Assembly (NCBI GenBank): GCA_020284085.1 | Contig: JACEVL010000162.1 | Location: 7,501-71,500, forward strand | Origin: Aporrectodea caliginosa | Taxonomy: Eukaryota > Annelida > Clitellata > Crassiclitellata > Lumbricidae | Reading direction: 5' to 3' | Length of the DNA stretch: 64,000 nucleotides | Part shown: positions 22,035-33,067 of the stretch, in pieces | How the letters are laid out: every line of letters begins with the position of its first letter | Numbering within the stretch: position 1 is the first letter of the stretch | The notes under the pieces: generated by a model | Seen by the model: only the letters and a program-made list of their open reading frames with translations | Database searches by the model: none | What the model was told of the DNA's origin: nothing | Translations under genes and position numbers: made by a program

Positions 22035-22535
22035 TTGGAGATTACAATCAATAATAATCATAAGTTGACAATGTCTGAATCATCATCATTAGAGCAAAAG
22101 GTTACTGAGTTAACTACGATCATGTCACAACTATTGCATCATCAATCCGAACAGGCTAGGCTAATTTCCTACATCATGCAACAAGCCCAGCAGACTGAGA
22201 TTAAAGTTACTACGGCTGAAATTCATCCAGTTGAGGGTTCGAACCCTAAAGTGTCTGAACACTTCGCTAAGCCCTTAGTGGAAGCCGCGGTAAGGACGTA
22301 GAGAACCAGTCAGAACTGGCCTTGTTGATGAGTAGTGGTAATTTGCCGCGCCGGAGCGCTCGCTTACGCGCCAAATCTGCAGTGCATTATGATTTCCCGC
22401 CCTTTTCTAATATAAAAAAAGCGATTTGCCCCAACTGTCAGAAGAGAGTTCGGTTCTTGTGCGCGGGAAATCGGGAGATCCTCAACAGGAGCGCTACTGC
22501 ACGCAAGAGGGCGGGCAGGACGCGAGAGCTTTGTT
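22035..22535 (+). CDS. Uncharacterised repeat-borne ORFs, copy 1
   Basis: Two consecutive frames: an 88-residue coiled-coil-like peptide (SSSLEQKVTELTTIMSQLL, Gln-rich) at 22035-22301, and an 85-residue peptide at 22322-22579 with LPRRSARLRAKS and a Cys pair (CPNCQKRVRF). A similar block lies at 34683-35140, so this is repeat DNA. The layout (coiled coil plus basic/Cys segment ahead of a LINE 3' end) hints at a retroelement ORF1/gag-like protein, but I do not recognise the family. Confidence 0.35.
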
Positions 22536-22539
22536 GCCC

Positions 22540-22860
22540 CTCGGGCATTCAGGGTCGCTGCAGAGCGGAGGGTGCGTGATCTAAGTCCCATTTGCACGAA
22601 CTGCAACTATGCAAAATCCTGACTTTTCTGTGGTGGGACCAGTGGTCTGGAAGGGCACCCCTAGGAACTACGCCTGCTCTCTGGGATTCTCACAAAAGCA
22701 TTCTTTATTAGACACAAAACTGTACTTTTGGCCATGCTGGGGTCTGGAGCTCCTCTGAGTAGTCCCTTTGAAGGGGCGCTATATAGATTCTTCTCCTTCT
22801 CTTTCCCCTTCTCTTTCTCCTTCTCCTCCACCTCCTCCTCCTCCTTCTTCTAGGTCGTCG
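22540..22860 (+). repeat. CR1/L2-like LINE 3' end
   Basis: Encodes RELCCPSGIQGRCRAEGA, shifts frame, then gives the TFLWWDQWSG-type RT tail, and ends with GGGCGCTATATAGATTC followed by a (TTCTCC)n tail. Closely similar to 35560-35890. Confidence 0.75.
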
Positions 22861-22879
22861 TACAACATTCATTCGTAAA

Positions 22880-23148
22880 ATACGATATTATATAAACAAC
22901 ACATGTTTCAACTGCGACTTAGTTACAACAGAGTCTTTCATTGTTTAAGGCGGCACTGTCAAATTAATATCGAAATCCTCCGATGTTCGAACGTCGCAGT
23001 TGCAAATTGATACCAAAATTTATAGTCCAATATGACGTAGTCTTAGATGCTTATATATATGTAAATATATGTGTGTGTGTGTGCGTGGAATTTCTGTTCT
23101 GTACCTTGCTCTCAGTCTGCCTGTCTGTCTGCCTGTCTGTCTGTCTGC

Positions 23149-23184
<36 letters not shown>

Positions 23185-23717
23185 GCCTGTTGGCGTGAAG
23201 AAGCTTAGAAGCGGTCTGGAGTGAGAGATTTTAATAATTTTATTTATGCTTAAGTCATACTCGAAAGCGATTTAATTCATTCACCTATTTATTTATTCAT
23301 CCTCTTCTGTGTTTTGCTTAACTGGTATTCCAATGTCGTGAATAAATAATGCTCAATATGTCAATATGCTTAGAGACTTTCTTTCTTTCTTCTTTATTTA
23401 TACAAAATATCATTATTGCAAAGCGATTTCATTTATTTATTTATTTACATATTTATTTACATATTTATTTACATATCCGTTTATTTATTTTGTTTAAATC
23501 GTATTCCAAGGCGCAAGACAAGCGTGTAAGAACAACTTGACCGTCGTTGCAACGTGGAGTCCGCTCGGCAGATGCGAACCCGTAATCGCAGAATAACAGA
23601 TTCAGATCACCGTGTTAAGTAGATTTGCAGTGTGTTGTGTAGGCATAGCATGAAATATAAGTGTAGGTTTTGTTCTGTTTTGAAAGACTTCGAGCTCTAA
23701 TCAAAGAAGTCAGAGAA
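22880..23717 (+). promoter_or_regulatory. Conserved 5' flanking block of copy B
   Basis: Includes TCTTTAATTGTTT/GGCACTGTCAAATTAATATCGAA-like sequence shared with the flanks of copies C and D (32310-32430, 36525-36620) and with 35970-36095. A (CTGT)/(CT)n tract lies at 23115-23185. Retention ahead of all copies suggests promoter-proximal DNA carried along by duplication; there is no direct evidence of activity. Confidence 0.4.
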
Positions 23718-25644
23718 ATGTTTCATTATCTGCTGATTGCTGTAATTTCTCTCACTGGCGCCATCTGGGCGTCAAACATTGCGGATGGTCTGGACGACGA
23801 TCAAAATGAAATTCAACTACAGTCTCACCAAGAACTTATGCAAGGTAAGATTCCTACAGAATGTTGTTTCTCAATCGTGAGTAATGGCATGAATCCATAA
23901 ATGTTTTTTAGGTGCAGCATATGAAGGGGGTAAAGGTAGTGAATAAAGTTATGCTACATAAGCTCAGTTCGCATGCAAACGGGCTTGAACAGAGATTTCC
24001 GTTCTGCATCTTCTCAATTTTACGTTTTATGGTAATTGTACAAGTTACTTTTACAGATTAGTTTTGCCTCTCACTTTTACCGGTCTTTCGCTTATAATAA
24101 GTGTATCAAATATGTAAATAGTTTAAAATAAACTGAAAGCTTATGGTACAAGTGACAATGTATATAATGAAACAACTAATTTGAAACCATGGAACCACTT
24201 TTGAAATGTTTTTCTTACCGTTCTGAAGAGGCCTGATGTTTGAAAAAGACCTCCTATTTTTCCTGCTCTGCATTTTTAAATTTAATATACGGCTATTAAC
24301 ACCTCCATTCCTTCTAAAATTATCAGTTTTAAAACATTTGTCGCTGCGGTTTCATGAGCGACATGTACGTAGTAATGCCACATATCCATAATATTATATA
24401 AGTAGTAACCTTGGAAAGGCGCTATATAAATCTTCCTAATGAATTAATAATTATCGATACGAAAATATAATATTAACAATGATTAGTAGGCCTAATACAT
24501 ATCTACACAAGTAACTTATTATGATAATAAGCAGTAGGCATTATAGAGTCTGTGTGATTTTACGGGAGAGGGGGTGGGGGGTAATGTGACCTAATTCTAT
24601 GGTAAAATTAAGAAAATATCAAGTACCTTTTCGTCTGTGTTTGAAAATTATCTATGAACTATGAAATTTTGCTTCGTTGCAGTCTATGTAAATTTCTTGA
24701 AGACTTTGGATGCTCCTTTTTGTAACTTTCGCGCTAATACAAGACTGAAAAACTATATTTTCATTCTTTGTTGGGGAGATACATACCAATCAATCCGCGT
24801 GTATGAGGATACGACTCCATTTGATCTTCTCATGCTAATATCATTGGATGAAATTGATATTCCATTCGCCTTAGCATCAAGTGCCGCATCGGAATGTCTC
24901 TACGTTGCAGATTTCAAATCGTCGTGCATTTGGAAGATCCGTTTAGAGGATCATCGTTTAACGAAATGGCTCTGCAATCTGGGAGAAATAAGGGACATCA
25001 CGGTGTCCACAGATGACCAAGTGGTCGTTCTGCTACGTAAGATAACATCTGATATTGTGGAAAACATTGTGGAAATCTATGGGCCAGACGCTGCTTTCAT
25101 TCGCAGAATCTACCTGTCAAATGATAACAATCGTAGGCCCACATTCAAGGCTATCCTAAAGCCCAATGGACATTTCATAATTGTTCATCGACCATACCAT
25201 GGCAGGTTTAAATACAAAGAAATGTGGGTTATAGGCCTAAGTCAAGTTACAACAAATGGACAGATAATCAATGAAGCGTATGTCGTCGGTGCTTATTTGA
25301 ATACTGCTACTGATATGAAACTATATTGGTCACTTCATTCAGACGCTGTTCATTTGAATGATTTTGACCCAAAGAATAATTCTGAGTGTATTATCACTCC
25401 TTTCGGAATCCCTTTCCTACTGTTGGAAGGACATATTATTCCAATTCAGATCGTCGAGTACACAGAATCTGATGCACATGGAAGACTCGATGCAATTATG
25501 TTGGATGTACAACTAGCACTTGGAATATATTCGTCTACACGCAGCATTTTTATTCGTGAGTGTATTGGCTCACACGGATTACAGATCACTGAGTGCAATA
25601 AGAGTCGTCTCATGGAGAAAGCTGCGACCACTCGACGAAATTAA
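23718..25644 (+). CDS. Secreted beta-propeller-like protein, copy B (two exons)
   Basis: Exon 1 is 23718-23844 and exon 2 is 24683-25644, giving 362 residues. The signal peptide begins MFHYLLIAVISLTGAIWAS. The phase-1 intron has a CAAG/GTAAG donor and a TTCGTTGCAG acceptor. The propeller motifs match copy A (ECLYVADF, SCIWKIRLEDHRLTKWLC, VEIYGPDAAFIRRIYLS, AILKPNGHFIIVH). Two in-frame 6-bp microinsertions, GGCCCA at 25136 and GGCCTA at 25234, add two residues each relative to A and D. The last ~23 residues (from HGLQITECNK) come from the ~300-bp dispersed repeat, which also supplies the stop and an overlapping AATAAA (25643-25648). Substrate or ligand unknown. Confidence 0.75.
25136..25141. 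other. In-frame GGCCCA microinsertion in copy B
   Basis: Copy B has nine codons (GAT...AAG) where copies A and D have seven. Removing GGCCCA after TA at 25134-25135 restores the length. It looks like GGCCTA with one substitution. Confidence 0.5.
25234..25239. other. In-frame GGCCTA microinsertion in copy B
   Basis: Copy B reads GTTATA-GGCCTA-AGTCAAGTTACAA, and copy D at 39764-39783 reads GTTATAAGTCTAGTTACAA. The insertion adds Gly-Leu. Confidence 0.75.
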
Positions 25645-25790
25645 TAAAGCTGGCGCCATCTGTCCGTTGCTAAGGCAGATGATGCACTTGGTTGACACGA
25701 CAACAGAAATCCATGTCACGCAGACGATCTATTCAGATATCTAAAGTGATTTAGTTTCTGACATTCAGATTTCAGGTAGTCACCGTATAA
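25573..25790. repeat. ~300-bp dispersed repeat, exapted as the 3' end of copy B
   Basis: From GGATTACAGATCACTGAGTG onward it is nearly identical to 8852-8960 and matches 45305-45400. Copies A and D lack it at this place. Confidence 0.8.
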
Positions 25791-25849
25791 TAATGTCCAA
25801 CGGTACGTGACTTTTTGGCGCGGCCGTTTAGGCGCCGGCCGTTGGGTTG

Positions 25850-26125
25850 GAAAATATTTCTATCTCAGACACACGCAATCGAAGTTGGATTGATGAGAAA
25901 GTTCTTTGGTATATGGTGGCTGGATTGATGAAAAGAATTATTGTTTCAATGGGAGTTGGATTGATAAAAATAATTGTTTAAATGGGACCTGGATTGATGA
26001 AAATAATTGTTTCATTTGGACCTGGATTAATTTTAAGAATTGTTTTCTTAAAATCGAAGCTGATTGATGAAAATAATTGTTTCAATGGAAGCCGGATTGA
26101 TGAAAATAATTGCTTAAATAGGAAC
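25850..26125. repeat. ~30-bp minisatellite, TGGATTGATGAAAATAATT type
   Basis: Seven or more degenerate units with AATGGRAGCTGGATTGATGA-like sequence. The same unit occurs at 48715-48970 and 53660-53740, so it is a dispersed family. Confidence 0.8.
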
Positions 26126-26299
26126 TTGATTGTCATGTTCGCTTGCAAGGAAGACGATGACACGAGAACAGAAAATCCATGTCACGACAGACGATCTATA
26201 CAGATATACTAAAGTGATTTAGTTTCTAACATTCAGATTTCAGGTAGTCACCACATAATGAATTATGTCCAATAATATAAATTGACCTTTTCCTGTCAT

Positions 26300-26650
26300 T
26301 CTGGTTCAAGTGGAAGTGATGTATGCACGTCTTCCTCGATGCTCACACATCTACACATACATGATTAATGATCTTCTCTGGCTCCCTGTCTCAGCTCGAA
26401 TCAAATACAAGGTACTGCTCCTAGCTCCTAGGTACCTCTGTGACTTGATGTGTAAGCCGCTCTCGGCACGTTCTTCTCGTCCTCTTCGTTCTGCTGACCG
26501 GCTTGATCTCTTCGTACCTCGATTGCGAACCTCAGTAACCCAGCATCGGGCTTTCGCTGTTTGTGTGTCCCTCACTATGTAATGACCTTCTTCCTGCAAT
26601 ACGTGGCAGAACTCTGCATCTCTTCCCTACTAAGAACCTCTCTCTTTTCA
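26300..26650 (+). repeat. CR1/L2-like LINE reverse transcriptase tail
   Basis: RLPRCSHIYTYMINDLLWLP, then SARIKYKVLLLAPRYLCDL, RSSRPLRSADRLDLFVPR and a frame-shifted tail are the standard C-terminal motifs of this LINE group. The expected 'THITPLLxxLHWLPV' core is slightly eroded. It separates a copy of the 300-bp repeat (26130-26285) from the SINE at 26893. Confidence 0.75.
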
Positions 26651-27039
26651 TGGAACTAGTAGATTTCGTTTATTGAGATATTACGTTGACATACCGCAAC
26701 TTGCGTACATGGTATAATGAAAAGTCATGATATTAAAACTATCAGTTACCTTGTTAATAGTAAACTTATCAGTGACTTGATGTGTAAGCCTGTCATGCTG
26801 GGAGAGCTTCTGAATAGCTCTGCTGTGAGAAGCGCATTACAGATTAGATTAGATTAGATTAGAATGTATAGGGACAAAACATAACACAGGTTAGCCATGG
26901 CGTAGAAGGTCATGCTGATTATGGCCCAGTTAGCTATACTTTGGTAAGAACGTACGTCTACTGCACCTCAGTGCATGCAGATGCCAGTTTGCACACCGAT
27001 GGTGGCATATTTCAGAAAGTGGAATCCCGTACTAGCACG

Positions 27040-28887
27040 CAGGGCCGATGAGAGGGGGGTCAGGGGGTTGCTGCCCCGGGGCCCGGTTCTATAGAAGGGG
27101 CCCTTGGCAGGGGCCCAGAAATGTCTAAGATTTTGTTCAAACTGAAGAAATCTGTGGGTTTTGGCCTAATGCAGTCTGTAGGCCCTATATATGACGAATG
27201 CTTCATGATACCTGATATCTACACACTACACAGGGCCACGGACGTGTGTATCCGTTGTGCCTATCTAGGTCACAACCACTGCTTAAATTTATACCCTTTG
27301 CCTTGCCTATACTGAGCTCCTGCGCTGAGGAATGTTTGAAATAATATCTGCATTGTCTCTCTCGCGCGCCTTTTTTCTCTTGCAGTCGGTCTCTTTCAAT
27401 ATCTCTCTGCATCCTCCAGTGTTCATTTTGCGCGGCCTATTGTGAAAGCAGATCTTCAAGTTCAGAATACAATCGCTAATCCATTCGTTTACTTTTAAAT
27501 AAAAACGATTTAAATTAAATTTTCAAGTTTAATTGCTTCAATTTACTAACTATGTAATGAAGCGTTATAGAGGAACCGATCTAATGAATTTCTTTACCAA
27601 AAAGCAAGACCATAACGAATGTGACGGTAGTAGTAATGGGACTGAAGAGGTTAGCACTGCAGATAATTCTATTAGCAATGTTGTTAACGAAAACGATTTA
27701 ACAGCTGTGAAACTTAATTCAGTCTCAGTTGCTCATTCAGAGGATTTAGGAAATTAGGAGTAAGCACAGTAACAAGCGTTGGTCATCGCTCATCAGAATG
27801 ATTTTGGACTAGCTGTTGGTGCAAAGTTAACTGATGCAGACAAATTTCGATTTCTGATTGAATTCTATAGGCCTATACAGACCTATATGCTCCACCAGAA
27901 TCGTATGCGTGGCCTAGCACTTCGCATTGCACAATCCCTCTGGTAAATCCTAGCTAAGCCACTTATTTAAGTCACATCTTTTGTGGTCGTTATTATAGTT
28001 GAATCATTTGAATTTGTAAAAACACTGCTTATCAGTATTTGGAGATTCATCAGCAGTCAGCCTAGAATTGATTATTGGTTTTCTGGCAAGCATAAAATCT
28101 TTTAAAATTTAATAATTGAAATTTGAGTTATTATTCAAATAAATAATACTTTAACTTGCTGCTGGATGGAAGTCATCATAATAAATAATTGATACCAAAT
28201 TACCAATATTTGATATTATATTCCATTAAGTTGATGATGAATTAGAGGATAAATTATCATCAGAAATCTGGAGCTCAATTAAGGAAAGAAAGATTAATGA
28301 AAGTCAGAATTACAAACGAGAGACAGACGCTCCTTCTAAGTCTTGCATTTTCAATTTCATAAAAAGCAGCAAATCAAGCTGACAGCTAGTATCATTACTA
28401 GTAGGCCTAAGTAGTAGTAGAAGTTGAGTTGATGATTATGGTACAGAGCGAGTTGTTGATGTAGTGATTGTATTCCATGTAGACAATGCAGCAACTCATT
28501 CTCTTGCAATTGGATATCATAATGCGATAACTGTCATTTAAAAATAATTTATCACATTCACATTATCACATTTTCGTATTTCTGTAATTTCTTTATAATT
28601 AGAGTCAGAGATGGACCTTTTAAACCAGAAATTGATTTTCACATTTACTTCTATTATTATTTTTTTAAAGGTAAGCATGATCCCTCAGGGACTTCAAGAT
28701 TAATTAAAATTATTATTATTATTATTATTATTATTACACTTATTATTATTCATAATATGTAGTTTGATAGCCTTTTTATAGGCTTACATCAGATTTGGGC
28801 TTAATGATAAAATTGAAAAAACGAGAAGCCCTGATGGACCGTGAAAAGTGTCTGCCCCGGGGCCCGCCTTGGCTCTCGACGCCCATG
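27040..28887. mobile_element. hAT element, 1,848 bp, inside a SINE
   Basis: A perfect 8-bp duplication CTAGCACG sits at 27032-27039 and 28888-28895. The ends CAGGGCCGATGAGAG and the complement of CATGGGCGTCGAGAG are imperfect inverted repeats, followed by G-rich GGGGCCC blocks. It carries a short transposase-like N-terminal frame and a (TTA)n tract. Confidence 0.85.
27533..27757 (+). pseudogene. hAT transposase N-terminal remnant
   Basis: A 74-residue frame with KRYRGTDLMNFFTKKQD followed by a Ser/Asn/Glu-rich segment. This is the usual style of the N-terminus of ZMYM/ZBED-like hAT transposases. No catalytic or dimerisation domain follows, so the gene is internally deleted. Confidence 0.45.
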
Positions 28888-29109
28888 CTAGCACGGACTC
28901 ACTGTCCGGCTGTGCAGCGAGACTTTAAATGGTGTGGCACCCATTCAAACGGGCAGCGGTGGTGAAGGATCACACCCTATCAATTTGTTAAAAATGAGCA
29001 TGGTCGAGACAATACGGTAGCTATAGAGGAAAGGTTTAGATTTATATTTTAATGTGGTGTTATGATCATTGTAAACAATTTATTCATTCATTTATACATT
29101 CAAGTATTT

Positions 29110-29640
29110 ACAGTGCTGGATTAAGCCATAAACCAGATAAGCCATGGCTTAGGGCCCCGCAAGGTTTTGGGGCCTCCAAAATCCGAAGAAATTAAATCAA
29201 ATTGTTATAGCAAATTCCTAATTTTGTATAATTTTAAATAGTTTAAGTTTTAGTTACTACTTACTGAATACTCACTCTAGTTGCAGATTCACAATCAGTC
29301 TGTACAGAGGCCCCTAACGACCGACGGCAGACGTCAAAGGCTCAAAGCGTAACTGTAATATTTCCCAATTTGGGTCGACCATAATTATTGACACAATTTG
29401 TTGACACGGTGATCGGGCGCAACTGGGTGAAAATTATGAAATTAGCTTAAATTAATGTAGTATAACGAAACATAATTATGGGCGTCCACAAGAATTTTTG
29501 TGGGGCAAAGAATTCTTTTTAGGGGGTAAAAGTTTTGAATTTTTGGGACGGAGACTAACGAGGGTGCCGAAAGCAACCTATCATGTCACCCTCCCGCGAT
29601 TAGGGATCTTGAAGTCTTAATTCGGCCCTCAGCCAAATGT
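29110..29640. repeat. hAT-like terminal fragments
   Basis: At 29111 CAGTGCTGGATTAAGCC followed by AGGGCCCCGCAAGG resembles a hAT 5' end. At 29478 ATGGGCGTCCACAAGAATTTT and later GCCGAAAGCAACC match the left end of the element at 33068. Right ends and duplications are not found. Confidence 0.4.
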
Positions 29641-29654
29641 TGTTTCGTTAATGG

Positions 29655-29821
29655 GGTTCTGAGTTATAGTCATTTGACCTTGATTTTTAAGTGTTGACCT
29701 TTAAATGACCTTGGATTGTGTTAGTCTTTTAGTACTCTGCCTTCTGGAAGACTAACACAATCCAAGGTAATTTAAAGGTCAAAACTTATAAATCAAGGTC
29801 AAATGACCATAACTCAGAACC
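29655..29821. repeat. 167-bp near-perfect hairpin
   Basis: Arms 29655-29728 and 29748-29821 are 74 bp each, differing at about 4 positions, around a 19-nt loop. Each arm carries TGACCTTGA, TTGACCT and TGACCTTGG, i.e. AGGTCA-type half-sites. The structure fits a palindromic MITE or a hairpin transcript. No coding potential. Confidence 0.9.
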
Positions 29822-29998
29822 ATCCGGAGTGTTACCGTTTCCAATACCACATTTATGCTGTGCTTGTTGCTAGGCTGCGTACGGCACAACTCTTCAGGTG
29901 CATGGCGTGGATTCGCTTCCACGACGTCCACGTCCGAGTTTAAATGTGCCTTGATAGTCCGACTGGGTTCTTTCAGCTCCTATGTGTGGTTGTGAAAA

Positions 29999-30335
29999 TC
30001 AAGGCTTGGAGCTTCCTAAAGTGGCCCTACCTAGAGTCTTCTTGTTTCGATCATCTCCCCAACCGGACTTGTTCTGACAGTTTCTGCATTGAGGATATGC
30101 GCAGTATATGACAGTTCCAAGAGACGTCACATGCCTATTAGGACCCACTTTACATTTTGAATAAAGTCTTACGACACAGTAATTATCATCGATTGATGTC
30201 ACTTGTGGCGCTACAACGTTGCAAGGACAATGAATATATATATATATGTGTTATATAGCCTATATATATATGTGTTATAAAGAAAACTGAGGTCGCTAAC
30301 ATTTCCTATACCCATTGCTTTCTTTGACGGCTAGC
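29999..30335. other. Non-coding DNA with TA-rich and retroposon-end sequence
   Basis: Contains TA repeats around 30235-30275 and the retroposon 3' block AAAACTGAGGTCGCTAACATT (30283-30335), also found at 36262. The tail of that retroposon resumes at 31940 after the TTAA-flanked insertion. Confidence 0.5.
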
Positions 30336-30339
30336 TTAA

Positions 30340-31939
30340 CCCGTTGGAGGTGAGGTGGGGTATGACACACCCCATAGCTATTATACGCTGCGTTTTCTAC
30401 GGAAAAAGTGAAACCAGCTTGGATTATTTTTGTCTACCTTAGTGAATGTGAACTACGGACACTTTAGGACAATTTAAGGTACTTTTGAACGCACATTTTT
30501 TAAATTTTGATGCATATTGAAGTGAAATTGTAAATTTTCGTATACATGTTGATTATAATGAACTAGATGTTTTCCCGTCCTAAGACGGTTGAGTTTAGGG
30601 TGCGCGGGCGAGCCACTTAAAATATATGACCGGCGGCCCGCAGACCCATACAGGGCACCAGACTATCGCGCAGCGCAAAGGTCATCACATGCGACGGCTA
30701 AAAGTTGATAGCAGCGTAACCTACGGACTTTCATTACACGCAAATTTTAATCTCTGCGACTGTCTAAGCTTCATAGCAGCGCCACCTACCGAATTTGAAT
30801 CGACGCGACAGTTTAAATTTAAATCTCCAACTCCCCTCCCCGCCTCTCTCCTGCTAACTGTGCTCTCTTTGAAACGGTACGCCCCAGCGACGGAGTTAAT
30901 AGACTGAGATACAAAAGAAATCAATCTTGAGACCTCTAGCGTTGAATACTCGCTAACTGCGACCTCAACCAGTGAGTATTCGCTGGCTGCGCCAGTCTCG
31001 AGCGACCCCTAGCGGTTTCGTTTTGACTCCAGCGACCTCTAAACAGTGAGTACTCGCTGGCTGCGCCAGTCTCGAGAGACCCCACGTGCTTGCTCCTCCA
31101 CTGTGTTCCTCCCTCCCTTCCTCCATCACTCCCTCTCTCTCTCCGTACTTTCCTGCCGTCCATCCCTGCCGTTCGTACCTCCCTCCCTCCCTCCTACGTC
31201 CGTCCCTCCCTCCCGTAGTCCCTCGCGGCGATCTTGTGTGTGGCTGACCCGTCGCTTCCCCTCCGCTTCCCATAGACGTCTATTTAATAGCAAGCTATTA
31301 TACAGAAGTCCATGCACATCCCCTTATAGAAATGCAGAAAGACCCATACGTCATCATCTGGCGTTGCTATGACAACCTATGCAATAATTGCGATGACGTG
31401 AATGACGTAAGCTGGCAATGAAGGCGAAAATAGCATAACAGGCAAAGAGCGTAACTACACCACGCACGCATCGACCGGGCAGGCACGCAGTCAGCCAGTC
31501 ACGCACAGACAGAGATTTCTGTGCGTTTATATTATTAATTACAAAAGTTACGGCTCAGAGCATAAAAATTGGGTGATAATGGAAGATATTGCAGATAGAT
31601 GATGATAATAATAGGCCTATAGTTTTGCATCGATGCAAAATTAATGCATTATTACGGGTATTATGTCACAATGTTCGCAAACGTTACATGTTTCACAGGC
31701 CACGAAGATGCCATTGCAGACGGCCGCTTTGATTTTGAGAGCTAACAATTATGATTGAAAACAGTTATTTGCTCCTGATATTCACCAGTTCAGCGGATAG
31801 TTGGTTATAAAACTATAGTTTAGCTCACAATTAATGTTATGCAGTTGATATTGCGACTTGTAAGTAAAAATATGTATTGGGGTTTGTCATACCCCACCTC
31901 ACCGGAAACGTTCCAATGCTTCACCTCACCTCCAAAGGG
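30340..31939. mobile_element. piggyBac-like non-autonomous element, 1,600 bp
   Basis: TTAA at 30336-30339 and 31940-31943. The inverted ends CCCGTTGGAGGTGAGGTG and CCCTTTGGAGGTGAGGTG match at 16 of 18, and a subterminal GGTGAGGTGGGGTATGACA is present at both ends. The paralogous retroposon at 36302-36330 reads straight through TAGCTTAAGAGACCGCTCT, the unoccupied site. Inside, a ~90-bp unit (AGTGAGTAYTCGCTGGCTGC) occurs twice at about 30960-31085. No transposase. Confidence 0.9.
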
Positions 31940-31974
31940 TTAAGAGACCGCTCTACTGCTTTTTCTTCGTCGTC

Positions 31975-32015
31975 GTCATCATCATCATCATCTTCTTCTT
32001 CTTCCTCTCCCTTCC

Positions 32016-32106
<91 letters not shown>

Positions 32107-32133
32107 TATCATTATCATTATCATCATCATCAG

Positions 32134-32208
<75 letters not shown>

Positions 32209-32230
32209 CATCATCATCATCATCATCATA
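31975..32230. repeat. (ATC)n/(AGC)n microsatellite
   Basis: Long trinucleotide tract forming the tail of the retroposon resumed at 31944. Frames here (poly-Ile/Ser, poly-Met) are artefacts. Confidence 0.97.
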
Positions 32231-32914
32231 TTGGACTACAACATTCGTCTATATATACGATATTATATTACATTATTAGCAACTGTGAGTGACCCTCAAC
32301 AGAATCTTTAATTGTTTTAGGAAGCGCTGCCAAATTAATATCAGAAGCCTCGAATGCTCCCACATTCAAAGGTCACGGTTTCTAATTGAAACCAAATGGC
32401 TCATTTTGACGTAGATTTGATATCTGCCTAACAGGAGATATAGTGTTAGCAACTCATACAAGGGATCTTTGTTCTGCTGCTTGCTATCTCTGCATGAGAA
32501 TTATGGGCATAATTATGTTCTATGGATTTCTTCCTGTACAGTCTGTTGGTGTGAAGAAGCTTAGAACTTTGCGGTCTGAGGTTTAACGACTTTCTTGCTC
32601 TCTTTCTCCTTAATTTATTTCAATCATATTTCAAAGCGAATTCATTTATTTGCCAATTTATGCATTTGCTAATCCGTTTCTCTGTTTGTTTGAATCGTAA
32701 TCCAAGGCGCGATACAAGTGTGTAAGAATAACTTGTCCAGTCTTGCAACGCCGAAGTCCGCTTGGCAGATGCGAACCTGTAAGCGTTGAATTACAGATTC
32801 AGATTGATGCTGAATAGATCACCGTGTAGCATGCACAGGGTGTTGCTTAGACATTGCACGAAATAAGTGTTTGTTGTCTTTCGATTTGACAGACTTCGAG
32901 CTGCAGTCAAAGCC

Positions 32915-33041
32915 ATGCATCATCCTGTACTGATTGCGTTGATTTCTGCGGCTGCCGCCATCTGTGTGTCAAACATTGCTAATGGTTTGGACGACGATCA
33001 AACTAAAGCTCAACTACAGCATAACCAAGACTTTACGCCAG
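32915..33041 (+). pseudogene. Propeller gene copy C, exon 1 only
   Basis: Signal-peptide exon MHHPVLIALISAAAAICVS with the same GCCAG/GTAGG donor and phase as copy D. No exon 2 follows: the intron start runs to about 34590, then joins unrelated duplicated repeat DNA, then copy D's own 5' flank. A hAT-like element sits in the intron. It could splice to copy D's exon 2 as an alternative first exon, but the simplest reading is a truncated duplicate. Confidence 0.7.
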
Positions 33042-33067
33042 GTAGGATTCCAACTGAGTGTTGTTTC

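Larger units (their letters stand above)
26893..28990 (+). repeat. tRNA-derived SINE, copy 2, split by a hAT element
   Basis: The left part (26893-27039) has a tRNA-like A region (GGCCCAGTTAGC...TGGTAAGA) and CACACCGATGGTGGCATATTTCAG. The right part (28888-28990) continues with CTAGCACGGACTC...GTGTGGCACCCATTCAAACGG. Between them lies a hAT element with the CTAGCACG duplication. Confidence 0.75.

Noticed and set aside
23115..23200. Possible CRISPR-like or regulatory repeat (CTGT/CT units)
   Set aside because: A plain pyrimidine microsatellite without spacers; the genome is eukaryotic.
31877..32311. Poly-Ile/Ser and poly-Met frames
   Set aside because: (ATC)n/(AGC)n microsatellite forming a retroposon tail.
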